Of a DNA stretch of 64,000 bases, positions 17,422 through 27,401 are shown in pieces. Each line of letters starts with the position of its first letter. The stretch's first letter is position 1. The stretch is from Tenacibaculum todarodis. Its GTDB lineage: Bacteria; Bacteroidota; Bacteroidia; Flavobacteriales; Flavobacteriaceae. The notes under the pieces are model-generated. The model searched no databases. It saw nothing but the letters and a program-made list of their open reading frames with translations, and had not been told where the DNA came from. The stretch spans positions 310,001 to 374,000 of the forward strand of contig NZ_CP018155.1 of assembly GCF_001889045.1 (NCBI RefSeq), read 5' to 3'. A program made the translations under genes and the position numbers.

Positions 17422-18864
17422 ATGTCAACAATAGTAAATTACGAGAAAGAAGTTGTTTTACAAGCTGAAACAAGAAAAGCAACTACAGAGTTTATCAATA
17501 TTGTAAACGATTTATGGTATGACAAATCAATAGAATTGGTTTTATTCCGTAACACATTAATTGATAAAAGAGCTAGTGAAGTTTTAAACTTAATAAACTA
17601 CGCAGGTGAGTTTGTAGCAAAGTCAATTACAATTCAAGACGCATTAGATATTGCAAGAGCAATTCAGCAATTAGAATTACCGGCTTCTAAATTAGATATT
17701 GGTAAACTAGCTTATGAATGTTATTTAAATGAAGATGGTTGTAAAGACAAAGTTGCCTTTGTCAAAAATCAATTAAAAGACATTGCAGAGGTTTCAGATT
17801 TACAACCTAGAGACGTTGTTTTGTATGGTTTTGGTAGAATTGGACGTTTATTAGCACGTGAGTTAATGAGTAAAATGGGGCGCGGTTCTCAATTAAGATT
17901 AAGAGCGGTTGTAACACGTGGAGAAATTAACCAAACTGTATTAGAAAAAAGAGCTTCATTATTAAGTATCGATTCTGTTCATGGAGATTTCTTAGGAACT
18001 GTACAAACAGACGTAGAAAACAATGCATTGGTAATAAACGGAACAACTGTACACATGATTTCTGCTGCAAAACCAGAAGATATCGATTATACAGCTTACG
18101 GAATTAACGATGCTTTAGTAATAGACAACACAGGAGCTTTTAGAGATAAAGAAGCATTAAGTCGTCATTTAGTAGCAAAAGGAGCAAGTAAAGTCTTATT
18201 AACTGCGCCAGGAGCAGGAGTTCCAAATATTGTTCATGGAGTAAATCATTTAGAAAACAATCCAGATAATATAGATATTTTCTCAGCAGCATCTTGTACA
18301 ACAAATGCAATTACGCCTGTTTTAAAAGTTTTAGAGGATAACTTCGGAATTAAAAAAGGACATCTAGAAACTATACACGCATATACAAACGACCAAAATT
18401 TGGTAGACAATATGCACAAGAAATACCGTAGAGGTAGAGCAGCAGCTTTAAATATGGTAATTACAGAAACAGGTGCCGGAAAAGCAGTAGCAAAAGCATT
18501 GCCTGCTTTAGAAGGTAAATTAACTTCAAATGCAATTAGAGTTCCAGTTCCAAACGGATCTTTAGCAATTTTAAACTTGCAATTACACCAGAATGTAACT
18601 ACAGAAGCTGTAAATGCAATTATGAAAAAGTATGCTTTAGAAGGAGATTTAGTAGAACAAATTAAATTTTCATTAGACAATGAGTTGGTTTCTTCAGATA
18701 TTGTTGGTACAACTGCGCCATCAATTTTTGATAGTAAAGCAACCATTACCGATGGAGATACTATTGTAATTTATGTTTGGTACGATAACGAATACGGATA
18801 TTCTCATCAAGTAATGCGTCTTGCAAAACACATTGCAAAAGTACGTCGTTACACATATTATTAA
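17422..18864 (+). CDS. Glyceraldehyde-3-phosphate dehydrogenase, extended form
   Basis: Oxidises glyceraldehyde-3-phosphate in glycolysis, or runs in reverse in gluconeogenesis. It has 480 residues: an extra N-terminal region of about 130 residues, then the NAD-binding domain (VVLYGFGRIGRLLAREL) and the catalytic domain with Cys292 in SAASCTTNA. Ordinary GapA is about 335 residues. This long form is a known second GAPDH of Flavobacteria and some Proteobacteria. I start at the ATG at 17422 because the -7 box at 17381-17388 lies inside the longer open frame that begins at 17386. A 16-bp palindrome overlaps the promoter, which suggests specific regulation. Confidence 0.93.
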   Translation: MSTIVNYEKEVVLQAETRKATTEFINIVNDLWYDKSIELVLFRNTLIDKRASEVLNLINYAGEFVAKSITIQDALDIARAIQQLELPASKLDIGKLAYECYLNEDGCKDKVAFVKNQLKDIAEVSDLQPRDVVLYGFGRIGRLLARELMSKMGRGSQLRLRAVVTRGEINQTVLEKRASLLSIDSVHGDFLGTVQTDVENNALVINGTTVHMISAAKPEDIDYTAYGINDALVIDNTGAFRDKEALSRHLVAKGASKVLLTAPGAGVPNIVHGVNHLENNPDNIDIFSAASCTTNAITPVLKVLEDNFGIKKGHLETIHAYTNDQNLVDNMHKKYRRGRAAALNMVITETGAGKAVAKALPALEGKLTSNAIRVPVPNGSLAILNLQLHQNVTTEAVNAIMKKYALEGDLVEQIKFSLDNELVSSDIVGTTAPSIFDSKATITDGDTIVIYVWYDNEYGYSHQVMRLAKHIAKVRRYTYY

Positions 18865-18906
18865 TAGTTTGTCATACTGAACTCGTTTCAGTTTCTTTAA
18901 ATATAT

Positions 18907-18935
18907 AAACCCGAAGCAATTTGTTTCGGGTTTTT
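18907..18935 (+). terminator. Rho-independent terminator after GAPDH
   Basis: 9-bp stem AAACCCGAA/TTCGGGTTT followed by a T-run, 42 bp past the stop. Confidence 0.8.
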
Positions 18936-18945
18936 CTTTTTATGT

Positions 18946-19010
18946 TGAGCGTAGTCGAAAGAACATGTGCTGAGCGTAGTCGAAAGAACTTGTACTGAGC
19001 GTAGTCGAAG
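18946..19010 (+). repeat. Three tandem 25-bp units with the TGAGCGTAGTCGAAAG motif
   Basis: TGAGCGTAGTCGAA begins at 18946, 18971 and 18996, an exact 25-bp period. Units one and two also share GAAC-A/T-TGTRC. Single copies lie at 777-791, 52152-52166 (reverse) and 56869-56884, always between genes. Confidence 0.85.
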
Positions 19011-19015
19011 TATTT

Positions 19016-19090
19016 GAAGCTATTTCCTGCTTTCACTACTCGCTGTTTCGTTCCTCAACGAGCTCAAACATACCGTTCAATCAGGGCTAA
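19016..19090 (+). repeat. Long hairpin repeat, copy 1
   Basis: Bounded by GAAGCTATTTCCTGCTTTC and CAATCAGGGCTAA. The ends can pair (AGC/GCT and CCTG/CAGG), and the flanks ACTCGC and GAGCTCAAAC frame a central hairpin. Copies at 25999-26079 and 31751-31825 share the ends. Confidence 0.8.
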
Positions 19091-19365
19091 ACGTGTTTGC
19101 TAGTTTTTTGAGTCTAAAAGTTAAGGTTTTGTGGGCCTATTTTTAATTTACGCTAAAATTCGAATTGTATATAACGGCAAGCGTCCAAAGAGCGAAGCGG
19201 TCTGGATGCGATAGTGGAATACAATGTAGAATTTAAGAAAATTAAAATCAGTCTAGATTTTTGTTTCTTTTCATCAATGGAAAAGAAAAATGAATAAATT
19301 TACATTTTTAAGAATAGTTGAATTTGATTGTTTTTTCTGTATTTTTATCAAAAAATAAAACACGA

Positions 19366-19929
19366 ATGAAAATCTTATTTTCTGTTATTTTATTACTATC
19401 AATTAGTCATATGCAAGCACAAGAATTACCCTATTATGAAATTCCAGAATCAGCAGAAAACTATACAGCAGGTTCCGTAGCAGGGAGAATGGTAGACGGC
19501 TTAGGGTTTCGTTATTATTGGTCTACAGAAAATTTAACAGAAAAAGATTTAGCTTTTCAATCGGCAGCAGAAGCAAGAACCACACAAGAAACTATAGCAC
19601 ATATTTACAGTTTAAGTAATACCTTGTTAAAGTATACAAATACAAAATTTGAACAAAGTAAGCCAAGAGAAGAAATGTCTTTTGCAGAAATGAGAGCACA
19701 AACATTATATAATTTAGAAGCTGTTAGCAATCGTGTAAAAGTAAGTGAAGATGTGTCTGAATTTGATACAAAGAAAGATGGTAAAACAACAGTTCCTTTT
19801 TATTATTTAATAAATGGTCCAATTGCAGATGCAATTTGGCATACAGGACAACTAGCTTCTTATAGAAGATCTTCAGGAAATCCTATCAACTCAAAAATAA
19901 ATCACTTTTCAGGAACTGTAAGAAAGTAA
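19366..19929 (+). CDS. Secreted DinB-like protein
   Basis: 187 residues. The ATG at 19366 gives a clean signal peptide (MKILFSVILLLSISHMQAQ). The in-frame extension to 19318 has no such feature. The mature protein looks like the four-helix DinB/YfiT fold: ETIAHIYSLSNTLLKY and the late motif DAIWHTGQLASYRRSSGNP, which resembles the C-terminal helix with a metal-binding His. DinB-like proteins are often metal-dependent thiol transferases, but no function can be assigned here, and export to the periplasm is unusual for the fold. It ends 6 bp before ligA and is probably co-transcribed with it. Confidence 0.7.
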   Translation: MKILFSVILLLSISHMQAQELPYYEIPESAENYTAGSVAGRMVDGLGFRYYWSTENLTEKDLAFQSAAEARTTQETIAHIYSLSNTLLKYTNTKFEQSKPREEMSFAEMRAQTLYNLEAVSNRVKVSEDVSEFDTKKDGKTTVPFYYLINGPIADAIWHTGQLASYRRSSGNPINSKINHFSGTVRK

Positions 19930-19935
19930 TTTTAA

Positions 19936-21933
<1,998 letters not shown>

Positions 21934-22593
21934 ATGACCAAACAAACCAAAATAACAATAGCATCAATATTGTTTTTAATAGTTACAATTATTGATGTCT
22001 ATGCGGTAATAGTTCAAGACAAAACATTAGAAATGATTTTTAAACCATTGTTAATGACAACTTTGGTAATAATCTATTTGGTTTCAGTAAAAAAGCCAAA
22101 TTTCTGGTTGGTTTCTGCTTTGTTCTTTTCCTTTTGGGGAGATGTTTTTTTACTGGATAAAACCAACTATTTTGTATTTGGCTTAGGTTCTTTTTTAATA
22201 GCGCATTGCTTGTATATTGTAATGACGAAGCAATTTTTAAAGAAATTTAATTTTAAAGAATTATTGATTTGTTTTCCTCCATTTGCCATGATTTTTTTAG
22301 GAGTACTTCAGTTTATTAAGCACAATTTAGGTGAAATGCTAATTCCTGTAATCGTTTACGGATTAGTAATTTCCGTTTTTGGAGCATTTGCATTATTAAA
22401 TTATAGGCAAGAAAGAACAACGCCAAATATGTGGTTGTTATTAGGTGCGGTTTTATTTATTGCTTCTGATAGTTTAATAGCGATTAACAATTTTTACAGC
22501 CCAAAACAGTTGTTTAACGTGTTAATTGTTGTTTTGTATATCCTTTCTCAATACTTAATTGTGAAAGCCGTGATTAAAAAAACAATAAAATAG
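21934..22593 (+). CDS. Lysoplasmalogenase, YhhN family
   Basis: A 219-residue integral membrane protein with about eight hydrophobic segments. It matches the YhhN/TMEM86 family, whose studied members hydrolyse the vinyl-ether bond of lysoplasmalogen. Family features include FWGDVFLL in the third segment and LFIASDSLIAINNF near the C-terminus, with the conserved Asp residues proposed to be catalytic. It starts directly after the ligA stop codon, so it is translationally coupled. A weak terminator follows. Confidence 0.88.
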   Translation: MTKQTKITIASILFLIVTIIDVYAVIVQDKTLEMIFKPLLMTTLVIIYLVSVKKPNFWLVSALFFSFWGDVFLLDKTNYFVFGLGSFLIAHCLYIVMTKQFLKKFNFKELLICFPPFAMIFLGVLQFIKHNLGEMLIPVIVYGLVISVFGAFALLNYRQERTTPNMWLLLGAVLFIASDSLIAINNFYSPKQLFNVLIVVLYILSQYLIVKAVIKKTIK

Positions 22594-22657
22594 TATCCTA
22601 ATAAAGCAACTACTTTTTCATTTTGTAAATTTGAATACTAAAGAAGATGTCTAAAAC

Positions 22658-22700
22658 GTATAAACTTATTCTTATTTAAATACAGTTTATACAGTTTTTT
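22658..22700 (+). terminator. Possible terminator after the lysoplasmalogenase gene
   Basis: Inverted repeat GTATAAACT/AGTTTATAC with a 17-base loop, then a six-T run at 22695-22700. The AT-rich stem and long loop make it weak. It could instead be a protein-binding site for the next gene. Confidence 0.35.
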
Positions 22701-22743
22701 AAACTAAGAACACATTTTTAGCTTACTACTCTTGTAGAATAAA

Positions 22744-22751
22744 TAACTTTG
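22744..22751 (+). promoter_or_regulatory. -7 promoter box for the phytase-like esterase gene
   Basis: TAACTTTG, a full match to TAnnTTTG, 18 bp before the ATG at 22770. It overlaps the TTG at 22749 that a longer frame would need as a start, so that start is ruled out if the box is used. Confidence 0.55.
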
Positions 22752-22769
22752 CAGGATAAAATATTTTTG

Positions 22770-23858
22770 ATGAGATTTTTTCTTTTATACGTCTTTTTTT
22801 TAAGTGTGTTTTTGTCTTGTAAGACAAATGCTCAGGCAGAACTGGTTCTTTTGGATGAATTTGTTTTAGCAGATTCAATTAAGTCTAATAATTCTGTTAT
22901 TGGTGGTTTGTCTGGAGTAGATTTTGCAAACGGATATTATTATTTTGTTGTAGACGATTCTAGAAAACCTAGATTTGTTAAGTCAAAAATTAAATTTGAT
23001 AAAGACACAATTACATCTATAGATTTTATTGACGTAATTTATTTAAATGATTCAACGGAAACTTTTTATAATAATACTTTTTTAGACTTAGAATCTATTT
23101 TTGTTGACGAAGAAACCCAAGAAATAAATTTTGTTAGTGAAGGCTCTATAGTTAAAGGTAAAAGCCCGTCTGTATTTACCACAGATGCTTTAGGTAAATT
23201 AGTCCATAATTATACTATTCCGAGTTACTTTATTCCAAATAAAATAGCAAAATTAAAGCACAATGGAGCTTTTGAAGGTTCTTCTAAAAGTGTAGATAAC
23301 AAAGGTTTTTGGATTGCAATGGAATCTCCTTTAATAGTTGACGGAGATGAACCTACGTTTAAAAAAACATCTTCGCCTATTAGAATTACTTATTTTGATA
23401 AAACTTCTAAGAAAGCCACAAAACAGTTTGCATATCAATTAGAACATATTACTAAACCATCTAAAGGAAAAGTAAATTTAAATGGTTTAACAGCTATTTT
23501 AGAATATAAAGAAAATCATTTTTTTATTATTGAAAGAACATATCAAAGTGGTTATGGAGCTCACGGAAATATTATTCGAATTTTTGAAGCAACTGTAGCA
23601 AACGAAACTACAAATATTTTAAATGTAGCATCTTTAAGAAAAACTGATTTTATTCCGCTTAAAAAGAAGTTGTTATTCAATTTTGAAAATGTAGAAAATA
23701 AATTAACAGACGGAATAATTGATAACATTGAAGGAATTACATTTGGGCCAACATTAGCAAACGGCAATAAGTCTTTATTATTAGTCTCTGATGATAATTT
23801 TCAATTGTATGGTAAACAACTTAATCAACTTTTGTTGTTAGAGATAGTAGAAAAATAA
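22770..23858 (+). CDS. Esterase-like activity of phytase family lipoprotein
   Basis: 362 residues. It starts with MRFFLLYVFFLSVFLSC, a lipoprotein signal with the lipid-bearing Cys at residue 17. The mature part matches the phytase-like (PF13449) beta-propeller family: GGLSGVDF near the N-terminus, DLESIFVD, a long FEGSSKSVDNKGFWIAMESPL-type segment broken by loops, and IEGITFGP near the end. Family members are surface or periplasmic and are presumed hydrolases. No substrate is proven. It has its own promoter box and stands before a DUF6913 gene in the same direction. Confidence 0.8.
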   Translation: MRFFLLYVFFLSVFLSCKTNAQAELVLLDEFVLADSIKSNNSVIGGLSGVDFANGYYYFVVDDSRKPRFVKSKIKFDKDTITSIDFIDVIYLNDSTETFYNNTFLDLESIFVDEETQEINFVSEGSIVKGKSPSVFTTDALGKLVHNYTIPSYFIPNKIAKLKHNGAFEGSSKSVDNKGFWIAMESPLIVDGDEPTFKKTSSPIRITYFDKTSKKATKQFAYQLEHITKPSKGKVNLNGLTAILEYKENHFFIIERTYQSGYGAHGNIIRIFEATVANETTNILNVASLRKTDFIPLKKKLLFNFENVENKLTDGIIDNIEGITFGPTLANGNKSLLLVSDDNFQLYGKQLNQLLLLEIVEK

Positions 23859-23885
23859 ACGATTAAACATAATAAAACCCTATAA

Positions 23886-24398
23886 GTGTTCAATTTTTTA
23901 AAGAAAAAAGAAACAGTTCTTGCAAATAAATTAGCTGAGTTACAATTAGAAACTATAAAAAGTTCTAAGCGTAATAAAGTTAAAACAGTTGCAATTATTA
24001 CTACAGAAGAAATTTCTCAAAAATATAATTTACAAAACCTTGTTGAAAAATCATTAGCAATTAAAAATACTAAAATTTATAGTTTTAGAAAATTTGATAA
24101 GCAAAATGAAATATCATTAAATCATTTTTCAGAAAAAGACATTGCTAAAAATGGAAAAATTAAAGATGAAAACTTTAATGTTTTTCTAAATGAACCATTT
24201 GATTTATTAATCGGTTTTTTTGATACCAATCATTTATATATTGAATATGCTACAGCAAAATCCAACGCAACCTACAAAGCAGGTTTTGCAAACGTAAATG
24301 AAGACCTGTTCGACTTAGAAATTCATTCTAAGACCGATCATACTTCAGAATTTTTATCAGAATTAAAAAAGTACTTACAAATTTTAGATAAACACTAA
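23886..24398 (+). CDS. DUF6913 family protein
   Basis: 170 residues, starting at GTG (23886), with no ATG near. A conserved flavobacterial protein of unknown function, typically encoded just upstream of dapA, as here. Visible features: basic N-terminal helix (MFNFLKKKE), a VAIITTEE strand, LLIGFFDTNHLYIEYATA, and an acidic C-terminal part. There is no signal peptide or membrane helix, so it is probably cytosolic. I can offer no activity. Confidence 0.75.
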   Translation: MFNFLKKKETVLANKLAELQLETIKSSKRNKVKTVAIITTEEISQKYNLQNLVEKSLAIKNTKIYSFRKFDKQNEISLNHFSEKDIAKNGKIKDENFNVFLNEPFDLLIGFFDTNHLYIEYATAKSNATYKAGFANVNEDLFDLEIHSKTDHTSEFLSELKKYLQILDKH

Positions 24399-24513
24399 AA
24401 TAATTAAAATTAAACAGTTAAATCCAATCTGTAAAATTTAATCGTTACTAAGCTTTTATTAATCAAAGTCTCCAAAAAAGAAGTATTTTTACAGGACTTT
24501 AAAAAACGATAGA

Positions 24514-25389
24514 ATGCAAAAGTTTATAGGAACCGGAGTTGCGTTAGTAACACCATTTAATAATGATTTAAGTGTAGATTTTGAAGCGCTTAAAAAGTTA
24601 GTAAATTATAATATAGATAACGGAACAAATTACCTTGTAATTAATGGAACAACAGGAGAAAGCGGAACAATTACTGAGGAAGAAAAGCAGGAGATAATTG
24701 CTGTAATTGTTGACGTTAACAAAGGTCGTTTACCTTTAGTTTTAGGAGTTGGCGGAAATAATACCGCAAATGTTGTAAAAGAATTACAAACGAGAGATTT
24801 ATCTAATATAGATGGAATTTTATCCGTTGCACCTTATTATAGCAAACCAACCCAAGAAGGTTTTTATCAGCATTTTAAAGCCATTGCAGAAGCAACAGAC
24901 AAACCAATAATCTTATATAATGTTCCTGGAAGAACGGCTAAAAATATGGAGCCAGCTACAACCTTACGTTTAGCTAAAGACTTTAAAAATGTTGTAGCGG
25001 TTAAAGAAGCAGGTAACAACCAACAACAATATTACGAGTTAATAAAAAACAAGCCAGCAGACTTTTTAATAATCTCAGGTGATGATGATTTAGCATTAGG
25101 AACAACCTTAGCAGGAGGTTCTGGAGTAATTTCGGTAATAGGGCAAGCATTGCCAAAAGAATTTTCTACAATGATTAATTTAGGACTTGCAGGTAACAAT
25201 GTAGAAGGATTTAAAATTCATTATAAAATAATGGATATTATCAATGCAATTTTTGAAGAAAACAATCCAGCAGGAATTAAATCGGTATTACATAAATTAA
25301 ATATCTGTTCAGACGAAGTAAGATTACCGTTGGTAAAAGCTTCACCTGAATCACAAAAAAAACTAGCACAGTTTATAGATAATTTATAA
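24514..25389 (+). CDS. dapA: 4-hydroxy-tetrahydrodipicolinate synthase
   Basis: Condenses pyruvate with aspartate semialdehyde, the first dedicated step of the lysine/diaminopimelate pathway. It is a 291-residue TIM barrel. Visible: NGTTGESGT for substrate binding, ILYNVPGRT with the catalytic tyrosine, and the Schiff-base lysine in VAVKEAGNN. The length is standard. It forms a single gene with a strong terminator after it. dapF of the same pathway lies 9 kb away on the other strand. Confidence 0.97.
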   Translation: MQKFIGTGVALVTPFNNDLSVDFEALKKLVNYNIDNGTNYLVINGTTGESGTITEEEKQEIIAVIVDVNKGRLPLVLGVGGNNTANVVKELQTRDLSNIDGILSVAPYYSKPTQEGFYQHFKAIAEATDKPIILYNVPGRTAKNMEPATTLRLAKDFKNVVAVKEAGNNQQQYYELIKNKPADFLIISGDDDLALGTTLAGGSGVISVIGQALPKEFSTMINLGLAGNNVEGFKIHYKIMDIINAIFEENNPAGIKSVLHKLNICSDEVRLPLVKASPESQKKLAQFIDNL

Positions 25390-25418
25390 TTTGTCTAAAC
25401 AAAAATTAGAGAAACAAA

Positions 25419-25450
25419 AGACCACAATAGCAATATTGTGGTCTTTTTTT
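25419..25450 (+). terminator. Rho-independent terminator after dapA
   Basis: Perfect 11-bp stem AGACCACAATA/TATTGTGGTCT, GCAA loop (a stable tetraloop type), then seven T. Confidence 0.9.
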
Positions 25451-25479
25451 AGCATCTTTGAACTATTAAAAATGAAATT

Positions 25480-25992
25480 ATGTTATCAAAAAAAATAGAA
25501 GAAGCATTAAATGGTCAAATTACTATAGAAGCAGAATCTTCACAAGTATATTTATCAATGGCATGTTGGGCAGAAACTCAAGGTTTTGAAGGTGTTGCGC
25601 AGTTTATGTACGCACATTCAGACGAAGAACGTATGCACATGTTAAAATTAGTGAAATTTGTAAATGAAAGAGGAGGTCACGCAAAAATATCTGAATTAGC
25701 AGCGCCACCAACAGAATTTGGTTCGTTTAAAAATATGTTTCAAACATTGTTCGATCACGAAGTATTTGTATCAAAATCTATCAACGATTTAGTACATATA
25801 ACATTAGAAGAACGCGATTATGCAACACATAATTTCTTACAATGGTACGTTTCTGAACAAATAGAAGAAGAAGCATTGGCAAGAAATATCTTAGATAAAA
25901 TCAACTTAATTGGAGACGATAAAGGAGGTTTATATTTGTTTGATAATGACGTAAAGCAAATTGTTGGGCAACAAAACACCGATCAACAATAA
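25480..25992 (+). CDS. Ferritin (FtnA type)
   Basis: Iron-storage protein forming a 24-subunit shell. It has 170 residues and four long helices. Ferroxidase ligands are recognisable: Glu in TIEAESSQVYLS, E and H in SDEERMHMLK, Glu in ITLEERDYATHNFLQW, and later QIEEEALA. The lack of a haem-binding methionine pattern favours ferritin over bacterioferritin. It stands alone, preceded by the dapA terminator and a CATCTTTG -7-like box (25453-25460), and followed by copy 2 of the long hairpin repeat. No Fur box was recognised. Confidence 0.95.
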   Translation: MLSKKIEEALNGQITIEAESSQVYLSMACWAETQGFEGVAQFMYAHSDEERMHMLKLVKFVNERGGHAKISELAAPPTEFGSFKNMFQTLFDHEVFVSKSINDLVHITLEERDYATHNFLQWYVSEQIEEEALARNILDKINLIGDDKGGLYLFDNDVKQIVGQQNTDQQ

Positions 25993-25998
25993 TAATTA

Positions 25999-26079
25999 GA
26001 AGCTATTTCCTGCTTTCACTACTCGCTTTTTTTGAGAAAAACAAAAAAGAGCTCAAACAAACCGTTCAATCAGGGCTAA
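25999..26079 (+). repeat. Long hairpin repeat, copy 2
   Basis: Ends match copies 1 and 3. The centre is a different hairpin, CTTTTTT (26026-26032) with AAAAAAG (26043-26049). It lies between ferritin and bamD. Confidence 0.8.
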
Positions 26080-26231
26080 GTTAACTTGCTTCAGCTAGTA
26101 CTAACAGCATAAGCAAGACTAATTAACAAACATTTAGTATAAAATTCAGAAAAAAATTAGAGATTTTGTGGTTTATTGCACCGCACAATTTACTGTGTAA
26201 AAAATCGTTTTAATAATCCATAATTAATCAC

Positions 26232-26239
26232 TAATTTTG
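26232..26239 (+). promoter_or_regulatory. -7 promoter box for bamD
   Basis: TAATTTTG matches TAnnTTTG; TTTA sits 19 bp upstream as a partial -33. It is 25 bp before the bamD ATG. Confidence 0.6.
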
Positions 26240-26264
26240 CACCCGACCTATTTGGGATATAATA

Positions 26265-27077
26265 ATGAAGAAAGTAGTATATTTATTGGCGTTCAGTTTA
26301 CTTTTAATTTCGTGTGGCGAATATCAAAAAGTATTAAATAAAGGAACAACAGAAGATCAGTACAAGATGGCTGTAAAAATGTATGAAGCCCAAAAGTACG
26401 GTAAAGCAATACGTTTGTTTGAAAAAATAACACCAAGTTATAGAGGTAAACCACAAATGGAACGTATCCAATTTATGGTAGCAAACTCTAATTTTAACGA
26501 AAAAAGTTACAGTCTTGCAGGGTATTATTTTGATAGATTTACTCAGAATTATCCTAAAAGTTCTAAAAAAGAAGAAGCAGCATTTTTATCTGCATTATCA
26601 TATTACAAAGCTGCACCACGTTTTAGTTTAGATCCAACAGATACAAACAAAGCATTAAATGCTTTTCAAAAGTTTATTGATGAAAATCCAAACTCATCTA
26701 AAATTGCTGAGGCAAATAAATACTATAAAGAAATACGTTATAAGTTAGAGAAAAAATCTTTCGAAATAGCGAAGACATATTATAGAACTGCGGATTATGA
26801 TACAAGAAATTATAAAGCAGCCATACAAGCTTTCGATAATCTTTTATCAGATTATTTAGGAACAGAATTTAAAGAAGAAGCATTGTATTACCGTTTTAAA
26901 GCAGCAAATGATTTTGCTTTAAAAAGTACAAAAAGAAGAAAAGAAGAGCGTATTAAAGAAGCAGTTACTGCTTATCAAAAGCTAAAAAGAAATTTCCCAG
27001 AATCTAAATTTATGGAAGATTCTAACGAAATGTTAGCAGAATTACAAGAAGAACAAAAACAATTTGCAAAAATTTAA
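26265..27077 (+). CDS. bamD: Outer membrane assembly lipoprotein BamD
   Basis: Part of the BAM complex that inserts beta-barrel proteins. 270 residues: lipoprotein signal MKKVVYLLAFSLLLISC (Cys at 17), then five tetratricopeptide-type repeats (about 30-240), as in BamD/YfiO. It leads the dense run bamD-rpoZ-coaBC-porD, with gaps of 2 bp, 1 bp and an 8-bp overlap. This order is conserved in Flavobacteriaceae and mixes envelope, transcription and coenzyme A genes. Confidence 0.93.
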   Translation: MKKVVYLLAFSLLLISCGEYQKVLNKGTTEDQYKMAVKMYEAQKYGKAIRLFEKITPSYRGKPQMERIQFMVANSNFNEKSYSLAGYYFDRFTQNYPKSSKKEEAAFLSALSYYKAAPRFSLDPTDTNKALNAFQKFIDENPNSSKIAEANKYYKEIRYKLEKKSFEIAKTYYRTADYDTRNYKAAIQAFDNLLSDYLGTEFKEEALYYRFKAANDFALKSTKRRKEERIKEAVTAYQKLKRNFPESKFMEDSNEMLAELQEEQKQFAKI

Positions 27078-27079
27078 TT

Positions 27080-27400
27080 ATGGATTATAAAGACACAAAT
27101 GCAGCTAGTACTACAATAACGTATGATAAAGGTGCAATTGAAGCCCCAACAGATAACATCTATGAGGCAATTTCAATTATAGCAAAAAGAGCTACTCAAA
27201 TTAATTCTGATTTAAAGAAAGAATTAGTAGAAAAGCTAGATGAATTTGCAACATACAACGATAGTTTAGAAGAGGTTTTTGAAAACAAAGAACAAATTGA
27301 AGTTTCTAAATTTTACGAACGTTTACCAAAACCAACTGCATTAGCTGTTGAAGAATGGTTAAATGATAAAGTATACCACAGAACACCAGACGCAGAATAA
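27080..27400 (+). CDS. rpoZ: RNA polymerase omega subunit
   Basis: 106 residues, of the divergent Bacteroidota omega type. It has the core helix pattern NIYEAISIIAKRATQINSDL and a C-terminal acidic helix (EEWLNDKVYHRTPDAE). Omega stabilises the beta-prime subunit in assembly. The context between bamD and coaBC, 2 bp and 1 bp away, is the normal one for this gene in Flavobacteria and supports the call, since the sequence is far from E. coli RpoZ. Confidence 0.88.
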   Translation: MDYKDTNAASTTITYDKGAIEAPTDNIYEAISIIAKRATQINSDLKKELVEKLDEFATYNDSLEEVFENKEQIEVSKFYERLPKPTALAVEEWLNDKVYHRTPDAE

Positions 27401-27401
27401 T

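Larger units (their letters stand above)
18865..19365. other. 500-bp repeat-rich gap between GAPDH and the DinB-like gene
   Basis: No gene is visible. In order it holds the GAPDH terminator, three tandem 25-bp units with TGAGCGTAGTCGAAAG, one copy of the long hairpin repeat (19016-19090), and a segment of clearly higher GC (about 19173-19219, from AACGGCAAGCGTCC to GATAGTGGAA) unlike the AT-rich DNA around it. Confidence 0.6.

Noticed and set aside
18946..19010. CRISPR array
   Set aside because: The three 25-bp units are head-to-tail with no unique spacers of typical size, and no cas genes are present.
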